A DNA stretch of 64,000 bases from Pseudomonadota bacterium (GTDB lineage Bacteria; Pseudomonadota; Alphaproteobacteria; Geminicoccales; Geminicoccaceae). Below the pieces are notes generated by a model. It was not told the origin of the DNA, did not search any database, and saw only the letters and a program-made list of their open reading frames with translations. Location of the stretch: NCBI GenBank assembly GCA_030549795.1, contig JAUQQO010000010.1:248001-312000 (forward strand). Reading direction: 5' to 3'. Shown here one piece after another: positions 1 through 7,421 of the stretch. The position numbers and the translations under genes were made by a program. Each line of letters begins with the position of its first letter. Positions within the stretch are counted from its first letter, which is position 1.

Positions 1-895
1 CGAGTTCGACCTTCAACGCTTCGCGGTTCACCACGCGATCCGCGTTGGTGGCAAAGCGCGGGTCTTGAGCGAGCTCGGGAACGCCTATGATCTCGCACAG
101 GCGCTTAAACGCCCGCTCGTTGCCGACGGCGAGGAAGAGCGGAACCGTACCGGTGCGAAACGTGTCATAGGGGCTGATGTTGGGATGGGCGCTGCCGGTG
201 AGCCCGGGTTCCTTGCCGGAGAGGAAGAAATTGGCGGCATGCGGGTGCATCATCGCATGGCCGCAGTCGAACAGCGCGACGTCGAGATGCTGTCCGCGGC
301 CCGAGCGTTGGCGCTCGATCAAGGCCATGAGGATGGCGATCGCGGCATAAAGACCGGTGCCGATGTCGACCAGGGGAACGCCGATGCGGGTGGGGCCGCA
401 CTGCGGTGCGCCATTGATCGAGAACATCCCCACAAGCCCCTGCACCACCGCATCATAGCCCGGCCGTCCGCCGAGCGGACCGTCGGGGCCGAAGCCAGTG
501 ATGCTGCAATGCACCAAACGGGGAAAACGCTCGGCTAAGAAAGCGCGCCCGAGGCCCCAGGCTTCGAGCGTTCCCGGCTTCATATTTTCGACCAGAACAT
601 CTGCGCCTTCGAGGAGCGCAAGGAGCAGTTCACGGCCCGCGGGCGTGGTAAGATCGATGCCGATCGAGCGCTTGTTGCGGTTGACGCCGATGAAATAGGA
701 AGCATCTCCGTCGAGAAAGGGCGGCCCCCAATCCCGCACCTCGTCCCCTTGCGGTGGTTCGACTTTGATCACATCCGCGCCGTGATCGGCTAGGATTTGC
801 GTACAGAATGGCCCTCCGAGCACGCGGGTGAGATCGATCACGCGGATCCCGGCGAGCATCCCTTCGGTGGGCAGCGAGTCTTCCTCGTTCCTCAT
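1..895 (-). CDS. CaiB/BaiF-family CoA-transferase (class III), partial at left edge
   Basis: Translating the minus strand from an ATG at 895 gives about 298 residues before the window ends, so the C-terminal quarter of this usually ~400-residue family is missing. Visible family features are the N-terminal GIRVIDLTRVLGGPF block, the VKVEPP-like segment near residue 45, NRNKRSI near 73, and the conserved Asp at about residue 177 in VPLVDIGTG, which in formyl-CoA transferase carries the aspartyl-CoA intermediate. The family moves CoA between organic acids in the cytoplasm. A second possible start is Met13. It is divergent from a LIV-type ABC importer, so the pair may take up and activate one organic acid; that link is inference, and the acid cannot be told. 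Confidence 0.88.
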   Translation of the reverse strand, partial: MRNEEDSLPTEGMLAGIRVIDLTRVLGGPFCTQILADHGADVIKVEPPQGDEVRDWGPPFLDGDASYFIGVNRNKRSIGIDLTTPAGRELLLALLEGADVLVENMKPGTLEAWGLGRAFLAERFPRLVHCSITGFGPDGPLGGRPGYDAVVQGLVGMFSINGAPQCGPTRIGVPLVDIGTGLYAAIAILMALIERQRSGRGQHLDVALFDCGHAMMHPHAANFFLSGKEPGLTGSAHPNISPYDTFRTGTVPLFLAVGNERAFKRLCEIIGVPELAQDPRFATNADRVVNREALKVEL

Positions 896-1022
896 GCGGT
901 TTTCCGTTTGCTTGCGCGCCTCGGTGGCGATCCTAAGCCCCTTGTGCGCGCGGATCCATCTCGGGACTGGAGATGCGCGCTCCGCTCTGGCAAGGTCGGG
1001 CCGTAGCGTTGCCGATGGGGGG

Positions 1023-2195
1023 ATGAGGGGTATGCGGTCTGCGCTCGCGCTCGTTGCAGGAACCGCGCTCTTCCTGGGAGCGGCCCAGGCTCAAGAGCTG
1101 CGCGTGGGATTTATGGCGACCTTTACCGGGCCCGGCGCGAATTTGGGCCAGCATCTGCGCGACGGTTTCCTGCTCGGCGTCGACCATCTCGGCGGCCGTC
1201 TCGGGGGGCTCGAGACCAAACTCTTCATCGTCGACGATCAACTCAAGCCCGACGTCGCTCGGCAAGAAGTCGACAAACTCCTCGAGAAAGAGAAAGTTCA
1301 CTTCGTCGTGGGCGTCGTCTTTTCCAACATTCTCCTTGCAATCTACAAGCCGGTGATCGAGTCGGGTGCGTTCTTGATCTCCGCGAACGCCGGGCCTTCG
1401 CAGATCGCAGGCGCCCAGTGCTCGGAACGTTTCTTCTCCACCTCCTGGCAGAACGACCAGACCCACAGCGCGCTCGGAAAATACGCGCAAGACAAGGGCT
1501 TCAAACGCGTCTTTCTCCTCGCCCCCAACTATCAAGCGGGAAGAGACGGGCTCACTGGTTTTAAGCGTTACTTTAAAGGTACGGTTGTCGATGAAGTCTA
1601 CACCCAGCTCGGGGCGGTCGACTTCTCTGCCGAGATCGCGAAGATCCAAGCCGCCAAACCCGATGCCGTCTACGCCTTCATGCCCGGTGGTCCGGGTATC
1701 GCGCTTGTAAAACAATATGCGCAAGCCGGGCTCACCCGGCAGATCCCGCTCCTTTCCGCCTTCACCGTCGATGACACCTCGCTTCCCGCCCTCGGAGCCG
1801 CTGCCGAGGGCTTGATCTCGGCCTCGCAGTGGGCGGCCGATTTCGACAATCCCGCGAACCAGCGCTTCGTTGCCGATTTCCGCAAGAAATACGGCTATGT
1901 CCCCTCTTACTTCGCCGCCCAGGCCTATGATGCAGCCCAGTTCATCGATGCCGGCGTCAAGGGCGTGAACGGCAAGCTCGACGACAAGGCCGCCCTTCGC
2001 GACAGCCTGCGTCGCGCGCAATTCCCATCCGTCAAGGGCAAGTGGAAGCTCAACACCAACCACATCCCGATCAACGATTTCTACTATGTGACGCCGGGCA
2101 AACTCCCCGATGGAACCCCTGCCATGGTCAAAGGCGAGCTCGTGTTCGCCGATTATGGTGACGAATATGCCAAAGACTGCCCAATGAGGTGGTGA
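1023..2195 (+). CDS. LIV-type ABC transporter substrate-binding protein
   Basis: The 390-residue protein starts with a clear signal peptide (residues 1-23, hydrophobic core ALALVAGTALFLGA, cleavage after AQA), then ELRVGFMATFTGPGANLG, the typical opening of periplasmic type I binding proteins of the branched-chain amino acid (LivK) family. The open frame extends further upstream to 828, but the ATG at 1023 puts the signal peptide at the terminus and follows a G-rich ribosome site. Two permeases and an ATPase follow at once. Family members bind amino acids, amides, aromatic acids or other small organic acids; the sequence does not show which. It acts in the periplasm, handing ligand to the LivHM pore. 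Confidence 0.9.
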   Translation: MRGMRSALALVAGTALFLGAAQAQELRVGFMATFTGPGANLGQHLRDGFLLGVDHLGGRLGGLETKLFIVDDQLKPDVARQEVDKLLEKEKVHFVVGVVFSNILLAIYKPVIESGAFLISANAGPSQIAGAQCSERFFSTSWQNDQTHSALGKYAQDKGFKRVFLLAPNYQAGRDGLTGFKRYFKGTVVDEVYTQLGAVDFSAEIAKIQAAKPDAVYAFMPGGPGIALVKQYAQAGLTRQIPLLSAFTVDDTSLPALGAAAEGLISASQWAADFDNPANQRFVADFRKKYGYVPSYFAAQAYDAAQFIDAGVKGVNGKLDDKAALRDSLRRAQFPSVKGKWKLNTNHIPINDFYYVTPGKLPDGTPAMVKGELVFADYGDEYAKDCPMRW

Positions 2196-3148
2196 AAAGC
2201 GAATATCGCGCGACAGCCTTGGACCCAGCTCTGCTCGTTGTACAGTTGCTCAATGGCGTTCAATTGGGCCTCCTGTTGTTTCTGGTGGCCTCAGGTCTGA
2301 CTTTGGTCTTTGGTATCCTCGATGTCATCAATCTGGCCCACGGCGTCGTTTTCATGGTGGGAGCTTATGTAGCGGCTTCGACCTTCCTGCATTCGGGCTC
2401 GCTCCTTTTGGCTGCCGCCGCTGCCCCCATCGCCGCGGCCTTGTTGGGGCTCGTGCTCGATCGGTTGGTGCTGCGCTTTCTCTACGAGCGCAGCCACCTC
2501 GACCAGGTTCTCGCCACCTTCGGCGTCGTGCTCTTCGTCGACGAGGCCGTTCGCACGCTCTTCGGACCGGCAGCGCTCCCCTTTCCCTTGCCCGCTTCGC
2601 TCGAGTGGAGCCTGCCCTTGCCGGGTGGAACCAGCTATCCGGCCTGGCGTCTTGTCATCATCGCCGGCGGGCTTGTCCTCGCGGCCGGATTGTTCGGGAT
2701 CCTACACCGCACGCGTGCCGGCATGCTCGTGCGTGCCGCGGCCAATGATGCGCGCATGTTGGAGATGCTCGGCGTCGACGTCCGCCGCCTGTTCCTCCTC
2801 GTGCTCGGGGCGGGATCGGCGCTCGCCGGTTTCGCCGGGGCGCTCGCCGGGCCGATCATGGCCGTGCAGCCGGGCATGGGCGATAATGTGCTCATCCTCG
2901 CCTTCGTGGTGATCGTCACCGGCGGTATGGGCTCGGTCCAAGGCGCGCTCTTAGGTGCGCTCCTCGTTGGTCTCGTCGACACGCTCGGCCGCGCCTTCTT
3001 AACCGACCTCGTGCGCACCCTCTTGCCGCCTGCTGCGGCTAATGAAGTCGGACCGGCGCTCGCCTCGATGGCGATCTACCTTTTGATGGCCATCGTGCTC
3101 CTGATCCGGCCGCAAGGCCTTTTGTCGGTGCGCCGCGCGGCTCGCTAG
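2192..3148 (+). CDS. livH: LIV-type ABC transporter permease, LivH family
   Basis: About 318 residues with eight or so hydrophobic segments. The NLAHGVVFMVGAYVA motif near residues 45-60 and the GGMGSVQGALLGALLVG motif near 250 are hallmarks of LivH inner-membrane permeases. The GTG at 2192 overlaps the TGA of the binding-protein gene by four bases, which suggests translational coupling; a GTG at 2189 is the alternative. It should form the heteromeric pore with the next product. Substrate unknown. Confidence 0.92.
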   Translation: MKSEYRATALDPALLVVQLLNGVQLGLLLFLVASGLTLVFGILDVINLAHGVVFMVGAYVAASTFLHSGSLLLAAAAAPIAAALLGLVLDRLVLRFLYERSHLDQVLATFGVVLFVDEAVRTLFGPAALPFPLPASLEWSLPLPGGTSYPAWRLVIIAGGLVLAAGLFGILHRTRAGMLVRAAANDARMLEMLGVDVRRLFLLVLGAGSALAGFAGALAGPIMAVQPGMGDNVLILAFVVIVTGGMGSVQGALLGALLVGLVDTLGRAFLTDLVRTLLPPAAANEVGPALASMAIYLLMAIVLLIRPQGLLSVRRAAR

Positions 3149-3163
3149 GGGATCGAAGGGAGG

Positions 3164-4114
3164 ATGAGCGCCGTCCGCACGCGCGGTGGGCACGGGCTTG
3201 CACCCCTGTTGTTCGTGCTCATCGCGCTTGCCATCCTCAGCGCGGAGCTCTGGGCCGGCCCCTACTATCTCAAGCTCTTAAGCCGCGCCATGATCCTCGC
3301 GCTCGCCGCGCTCGCGCTCGATCTCGTCGTCGGAGTGGCGGGCCTCGTGAGCCTCGGCCATGCCGCCTTCCTCGGTGTGGGGGCCTATACGGTGGGCATC
3401 CTCGCCGAGCACGGGATCACGAGCGGGTGGATCCAATGGCCGATCGCGCTTTTCGCCTCAGCGGCGTTCGCGCTGGTCATCGGTGCCTTGAGCCTGCGCA
3501 CGCGGGGCGTTCACTTCATCATGATCACCCTCGCCTTCGCCCAGATGCTCTATTACGCGGCCAACTCCCTGAGCCGCTATGGAGGCGACGACGGTCTCAC
3601 CATCTGGAACCGGAGCGAGTTCGCCACTTTCTTTTCGCTGGCCGACCGCTCTACCTTTGCCTGGACCTGCTTTGTTATTCTGCTTTTGTCCTATCTTTTG
3701 CTCGCTCGTGTGGTGGCCTCACGGTTCGGTCGCGTCCTGCGCGGTGCCAAAGACAACGAGCGGCGCATGGAGGCGCTTGGATATCCGGTCGCACGCTTTC
3801 GCCTGGTAGCCTTTACGCTCTCTGGAACGCTCGCGGGACTTGCCGGCGTGCTGCTCGCCAATCTCACCGAATTCGTAGCCCCAGCCTACATGTCCTGGCA
3901 CCGTTCGGGTGAACTGCTCGCCATGGTCGTTCTCGGCGGGCTTGGCTCGCTTTACGGAGCGATTATCGGAGCGTTTTTCTTCGTTCTCGTCGAAGAGGCG
4001 CTCGCCCGCATCACCACGCACTGGGCTTTGGTGTTCGGACCGTTTCTCATTTTGCTAGTGCTCCTCGGGCGAGGTGGGCTCGTGGGGCTGCTCGAGAACC
4101 TTGGTCGTCGATGA
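3164..4114 (+). CDS. livM: LIV-type ABC transporter permease, LivM family
   Basis: The 316-residue product is a polytopic membrane protein with the LivM signature GLVSLGHAAFLGVGAYTVG near residues 60-78 and a GGLGSLYGAIIGAFFF loop near 255-270 that contacts the ATPase. The ATG follows a purine-rich AAGGGAGG. It lies 15 bases after livH and overlaps livG by four bases (ATGA), so the set is one operon. Known family role: second half of the inner-membrane channel of the high-affinity branched-chain or organic acid importer. Confidence 0.92.
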   Translation: MSAVRTRGGHGLAPLLFVLIALAILSAELWAGPYYLKLLSRAMILALAALALDLVVGVAGLVSLGHAAFLGVGAYTVGILAEHGITSGWIQWPIALFASAAFALVIGALSLRTRGVHFIMITLAFAQMLYYAANSLSRYGGDDGLTIWNRSEFATFFSLADRSTFAWTCFVILLLSYLLLARVVASRFGRVLRGAKDNERRMEALGYPVARFRLVAFTLSGTLAGLAGVLLANLTEFVAPAYMSWHRSGELLAMVVLGGLGSLYGAIIGAFFFVLVEEALARITTHWALVFGPFLILLVLLGRGGLVGLLENLGRR

Positions 4115-4863
4115 GGGTGCTGTTAGCAGCCAAAGGCCTCGCGAAGAGCTTCGGCGCCGTCGTCGCCGCAGCCGATCTCGACCTCGCGGTCGAGGCCGGG
4201 GAGATCCATGCGCTGATCGGTCCCAACGGAGCTGGGAAGACGACGGTGCTCAGGCTGTTGAGCGGCGAGCTGCGACCCGATGCCGGCTGCGTGTGGCTGG
4301 CGGACCGCGAGGTGACCGCGCTTGCCGTGCACGAGCGCGCCCGGCTCGGTCTGGCGCGCACCTTCCAACATTCCTCGGTGCTATCCAGCTTTTCCGTGCT
4401 CGAGAACGTGGCGGTTGCGATCCAGGCGCATGCCGGGTCCAGCTTTCGCTTCTTCAAACCCGCCTCGCCCGACCCCCGTCTTGAGGAGCCAGCGCTAGCG
4501 ATCCTCGAACGGCTCGGCATCGAAGGGCTCGCGGATCGCCCGGCGGCCGCCCTCGCCCATGGAGAACGGCGTTTGCTCGAGCTCGCCATGGCACTCGCCT
4601 GCCGTCCGCAGGTGCTGCTGTTGGATGAGCCGCTCGCCGGGGTGAGCAACAAGGAGGCACAGCGCCTGATCGGCGTCCTCGCGGCGTTGCGGGCCGAAAT
4701 GGGCATGCTCTTGGTCGAGCACGACATGGATGCGGTCTTCCGCCTCGCCGACCGCATCACCGTACTCGTCAACGGGCGGGTGATCGCAAGCGGCTCACCT
4801 TCGGCTGTGCGCGCCGACCCGCTCGTCCGCTCGGCCTATCTCGGCGAAGAAGAGGAGCTGTGA
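4111..4863 (+). CDS. livG: LIV-type ABC transporter ATP-binding protein, LivG family
   Basis: The 250-residue ATPase has Walker A GPNGAGKTT at residues 37-45, a signature region LAHGERRLLELAMAL, Walker B VLLLDEPLAGV, and the C-terminal AYLGEEEEL tail typical of LivG. It overlaps livM by ATGA. LIV importers normally use two ATPases, LivG and LivF; here the next gene is on the other strand and no LivF is present in the window. The product may work as a homodimer or with a LivF encoded elsewhere (inference). Confidence 0.92.
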   Translation: MRVLLAAKGLAKSFGAVVAAADLDLAVEAGEIHALIGPNGAGKTTVLRLLSGELRPDAGCVWLADREVTALAVHERARLGLARTFQHSSVLSSFSVLENVAVAIQAHAGSSFRFFKPASPDPRLEEPALAILERLGIEGLADRPAAALAHGERRLLELAMALACRPQVLLLDEPLAGVSNKEAQRLIGVLAALRAEMGMLLVEHDMDAVFRLADRITVLVNGRVIASGSPSAVRADPLVRSAYLGEEEEL

Positions 4864-4891
4864 AGTGACGTCCGCGCCAGCTCGGCGCGCG

Positions 4892-5407
4892 TCAGTCGAG
4901 CTGTATCGGCCGCGCGTCGTGCAGGCGATAGAGCAAGCCCGAGGGGTCGTCGCGGAGCAGCTCGAAGCGTCCCTCGAGCACGAGCGGATCATAGGTGAAG
5001 CGAATCGGCACGCCAGCCCGAACCTCGACCAGCTCGGTAGCGCCACCGGGAAGACAGAAGGGACAGTTGGGCGGATAAGCCGAAAAGAGGAACTGGGTGT
5101 AGGTCTCGGCCGCTTCGGTGGGGTAGATGAAGCCCGCGAGCCTGATCCGTTTGCCGTCGAGTTCCTCGAGGGCGGAAGTGAATTTTGTTCTGAAATCGGT
5201 CATGCCCGGGCCCTTGGTCTCGTAGACGATGTCGAGCTCGCGAAGGACGTCCCAGGAAACCACACCGGCACGTGCGAGGCGGGCAGGGTCGTGGTCGCGC
5301 ACACCCGGCACCCCGCCCGGCTGCAGCATAAAAGCCGATGTCGATCCTGCCCCGCCGATGAGGAAAAGGAGGGCGAGCCCAAGTGCGCGCATCATGGCCA
5401 TGATCAT
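4892..5407 (-). CDS. DUF3299-family exported protein
   Basis: The 171-residue product has an N-terminal hydrophobic export signal (MRALGLALLFLIGG, cleavage near residue 25), then the conserved DUF3299 core: an F...ALEELDGKRIRLAGFIYP segment, a TQFLFSAYPPNCPFC segment with Cys115 and Cys118, and a following strand-rich C-terminus. The molecular function of DUF3299 is not established. The gene starts three bases after the stop of the His-rich FtsX-like permease (ATGs at 5407, 5401 and 5392 are all usable). From memory, DUF3299 proteins occur beside such permeases in the Vibrio cholerae zrg zinc-uptake locus, which makes a periplasmic metal role plausible but unproven. Confidence 0.75.
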   Translation of the reverse strand: MIMAMMRALGLALLFLIGGAGSTSAFMLQPGGVPGVRDHDPARLARAGVVSWDVLRELDIVYETKGPGMTDFRTKFTSALEELDGKRIRLAGFIYPTEAAETYTQFLFSAYPPNCPFCLPGGATELVEVRAGVPIRFTYDPLVLEGRFELLRDDPSGLLYRLHDARPIQLD

Positions 5408-5410
5408 GAG

Positions 5411-6706
5411 CTAGCCGCGGGCGAGGGTCGAAGCAAGATCGAGGCGGTACGCGCGCACAGCGGGCAAAAGCGCCGCCAGCACACCAACGGCGAGCACCGC
5501 CGGGACGAGCCAGAGCTCCTCCGGCGCCAGGACCCAACCGCTCAGGCCGGCCTCGAAGGCTTGACGGAAGCTGCGCGCGAGCAGCTCGACGAGGAGATGG
5601 GCCAAGGCGAGCCCGAGGACGAGGCCTGCGGCGCTCAACACCAGGGCTTCGAGAAAGAGCTCGCGTAAGACGAGTCCCCGGGTGGCTCCCAGCACGCGCA
5701 TGATGGCGATGTCGCCGCGGCGTTCCTCAAGGGCGTTGGTGAGCGCCACGAACACGGACAGCGCCGCCACCGCCATCACGAGAAGTCCGAACAAGCGCAG
5801 CGTGTCGAGACCGAAACCCAAGATCGCGAGCAGCCGTGCGGCTTCGAAAGCGGGCGAAGCAGCCATAAGGCGCGGCCGCTCGTTGACCAGCCGCGGCAGC
5901 TGCACCGCTGCAAGTGGAGAGCGGTAGCGCACGAGCAGTGCCGTGATCTCGGCATCCGGAGAGGGGCCTCGCTCCGCGTGGGCGCCGTGCTGACGCGCAT
6001 CGTTTGCGTGGTCCTCGTGCTCCGCATGCTCTTCGTGGCCTGCGTCCTCATGTTCCTCGCGATGATGGACCGAGGGTGCGCGCGATGGGCGCGGATGCTC
6101 GTGGACGAGCCAGACGCTTTCGATGGCGGTGAACACGAGGCGGTCGAGAACGGTTCCCGTGGGTTCTAAAACGCCCACAACCGTGTAGGGATGTTCGGCA
6201 TGCGCCAATCCACCCTGAAGGCCGTGGGCACCGATGAAGGTGGCGCCGAGCTCGAGCCCGGTTACGCGCGCGACTTGGGCGCCGAGCACGGCTTCCATCG
6301 GTCGCTGCCAGAGGCGCCCGCGCGCCATGCGCGCGCCGCGCTCGGAAAAGAGGGCGGGCTCTGTGCCGACGATGCGAAAACCGCTCACCGAATCGCCCAT
6401 GGCGAGAGGGATCGCGCTCGCGACGAGCGGGTGGCGGCGGATGAACTCCGCTTCCTCAAGCGGGATGTTTCCGGTGGGGGCGTCGATCTGGAATACCGTA
6501 GCGAGGATGAGCTGCAGGGGGCTACCTTTGGCGCCGACGACGAGATCGATGCCGGCGACCTCGCGGTTGACCCGCTCGCGCAACTGATGCGCGACGAGCA
6601 ACACCATCGTGATGGTGGTCACACCGAAAACGAGAAGGAGAAGATTGAGGAAGGTGGTGGCAACTCGGTCTCGAAGATAAGCGAAAGCGAGACGGAAGAG
6701 ATTCAC
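5411..6706 (-). CDS. FtsX/MacB-like ABC permease with histidine-rich periplasmic loop
   Basis: The 431-residue protein has one N-terminal membrane helix (residues 17-40), a large extracytoplasmic domain, and three C-terminal helices (about 290-430), the topology of FtsX/LolE/MacB permeases; VLGATRGLVLRELF near 340 is the usual ATPase-coupling segment. It starts with GTG at 6706, overlapping the stop of the ATPase gene by four bases. The odd feature is an insertion at about residues 202-244 with eleven histidines among many Glu and Asp residues, a likely metal-binding loop. With the ATPase and DUF3299 protein this resembles zrg-type zinc systems more than lipoprotein export (LolCDE); that comparison is inference. 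Confidence 0.82.
   Translation of the reverse strand: MNLFRLAFAYLRDRVATTFLNLLLLVFGVTTITMVLLVAHQLRERVNREVAGIDLVVGAKGSPLQLILATVFQIDAPTGNIPLEEAEFIRRHPLVASAIPLAMGDSVSGFRIVGTEPALFSERGARMARGRLWQRPMEAVLGAQVARVTGLELGATFIGAHGLQGGLAHAEHPYTVVGVLEPTGTVLDRLVFTAIESVWLVHEHPRPSRAPSVHHREEHEDAGHEEHAEHEDHANDARQHGAHAERGPSPDAEITALLVRYRSPLAAVQLPRLVNERPRLMAASPAFEAARLLAILGFGLDTLRLFGLLVMAVAALSVFVALTNALEERRGDIAIMRVLGATRGLVLRELFLEALVLSAAGLVLGLALAHLLVELLARSFRQAFEAGLSGWVLAPEELWLVPAVLAVGVLAALLPAVRAYRLDLASTLARG
5975..6103 (-). other. Histidine/acid-rich loop coding segment in the ABC permease
   Basis: This part of the permease gene encodes about 43 residues holding eleven His plus many Glu and Asp, in a pattern of EH and HE repeats. 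It lies in the extracytoplasmic domain. Such loops in zinc or nickel transport proteins act as metal ligands or buffers; here that is inference from composition only. Confidence 0.8.
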
Positions 6707-7338
6707 GACGTTCCTCCCAATTCGAGCCTATGCTCGAACCAGGGTGCCAGGCGAGCATCATGGGTGGCGATCACGAGCGCAGCGCCAATCTCGCTCGTGC
6801 GGGCGATCAAGAGCTCCATAATTGCGCGCGCATTGCCGTCATCGAGCGCGGAGGTGGGCTCATCAGCGAGCACAAGACGCGGCCGATTGACCAACGCCCG
6901 CGCGATCGCCACCCGCTGCGCTTCGCCTTGGCTCAACTCGAAGAGACGGGCGCGCGCGCGATCGGCGAGGCCCACGGCCTCCAACAGCGCGCGGAGTTCA
7001 TCTTCGCTGCGGCGCTCGCCCACGACGAACGCAGCCAAGCGCAGATTGTCGAGCACGGAGAGCGCGCGCACGAGATGGAGGGTTTGGAAAACGAAGCCGA
7101 TCGTGCGGCCGCGAAAGCGATCGCGGCGTGCCTCGGGCATGGCGTCGATGCGCTCGCCCATGACCTCGATGCTTCCCCGGGTGGGGAGGAGAAGACCCGC
7201 GAGCAGCTGCAGCAAGCTCGTCTTGCCGCTTCCGGAAGGGCCGACGATCAACCAGCGTCCGCCCGCCGGTACCGACCAATCGTCCAAAGCGAGCACCGTG
7301 CGGCCGTTGCGGACGAGGGCAAGCCCGCGGACGCGCAC
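6703..7338 (-). CDS. LolD/MacB-like ABC transporter ATP-binding protein
   Basis: Walker A GPSGSGKTS, signature LSQGEAQRVAIARAL and Walker [14 protein letters not shown] mark a LolD/FtsE-type ATPase that partners the FtsX-like permease it overlaps by four bases. I place the start at the GTG at 7338 (211 residues): it follows a strong GAGGAGG ribosome site at 7341-7347 and the ABC fold begins at once. The frame stays open up to 7503, but that extension would run through a perfect inverted repeat and into the cyclase gene. Substrate of the complex is unknown; metal-related transport is suggested by the permease loop. Confidence 0.85.
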   Translation of the reverse strand: MRVRGLALVRNGRTVLALDDWSVPAGGRWLIVGPSGSGKTSLLQLLAGLLLPTRGSIEVMGERIDAMPEARRDRFRGRTIGFVFQTLHLVRALSVLDNLRLAAFVVGERRSEDELRALLEAVGLADRARARLFELSQGEAQRVAIARALVNRPRLVLADEPTSALDDGNARAIMELLIARTSEIGAALVIATHDARLAPWFEHRLELGGTS

Positions 7339-7365
7339 CGCCTCCTCGGGCTTCGACGAAGGGGA

Positions 7366-7396
7366 TGCGGAGGGCGGTGCGGCACCGCCCTCCGCA
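7366..7396 (-). terminator. Perfect 15-bp inverted repeat between cyclase and ABC genes
   Basis: TGCGGAGGGCGGTGC at 7366-7380 is exactly complementary to 7382-7396 with one base between, so a 13-bp stem with a small loop can form. It sits 26 bases past the cyclase stop and 28 bases before the preferred ATPase start. On the minus strand it is followed by a pyrimidine-rich stretch with few consecutive T, so it may terminate or attenuate read-through, or stabilise RNA. Confidence 0.55.
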
Positions 7397-7421
7397 CGCG
7401 CATCGTTTCGATCAGCCAACG

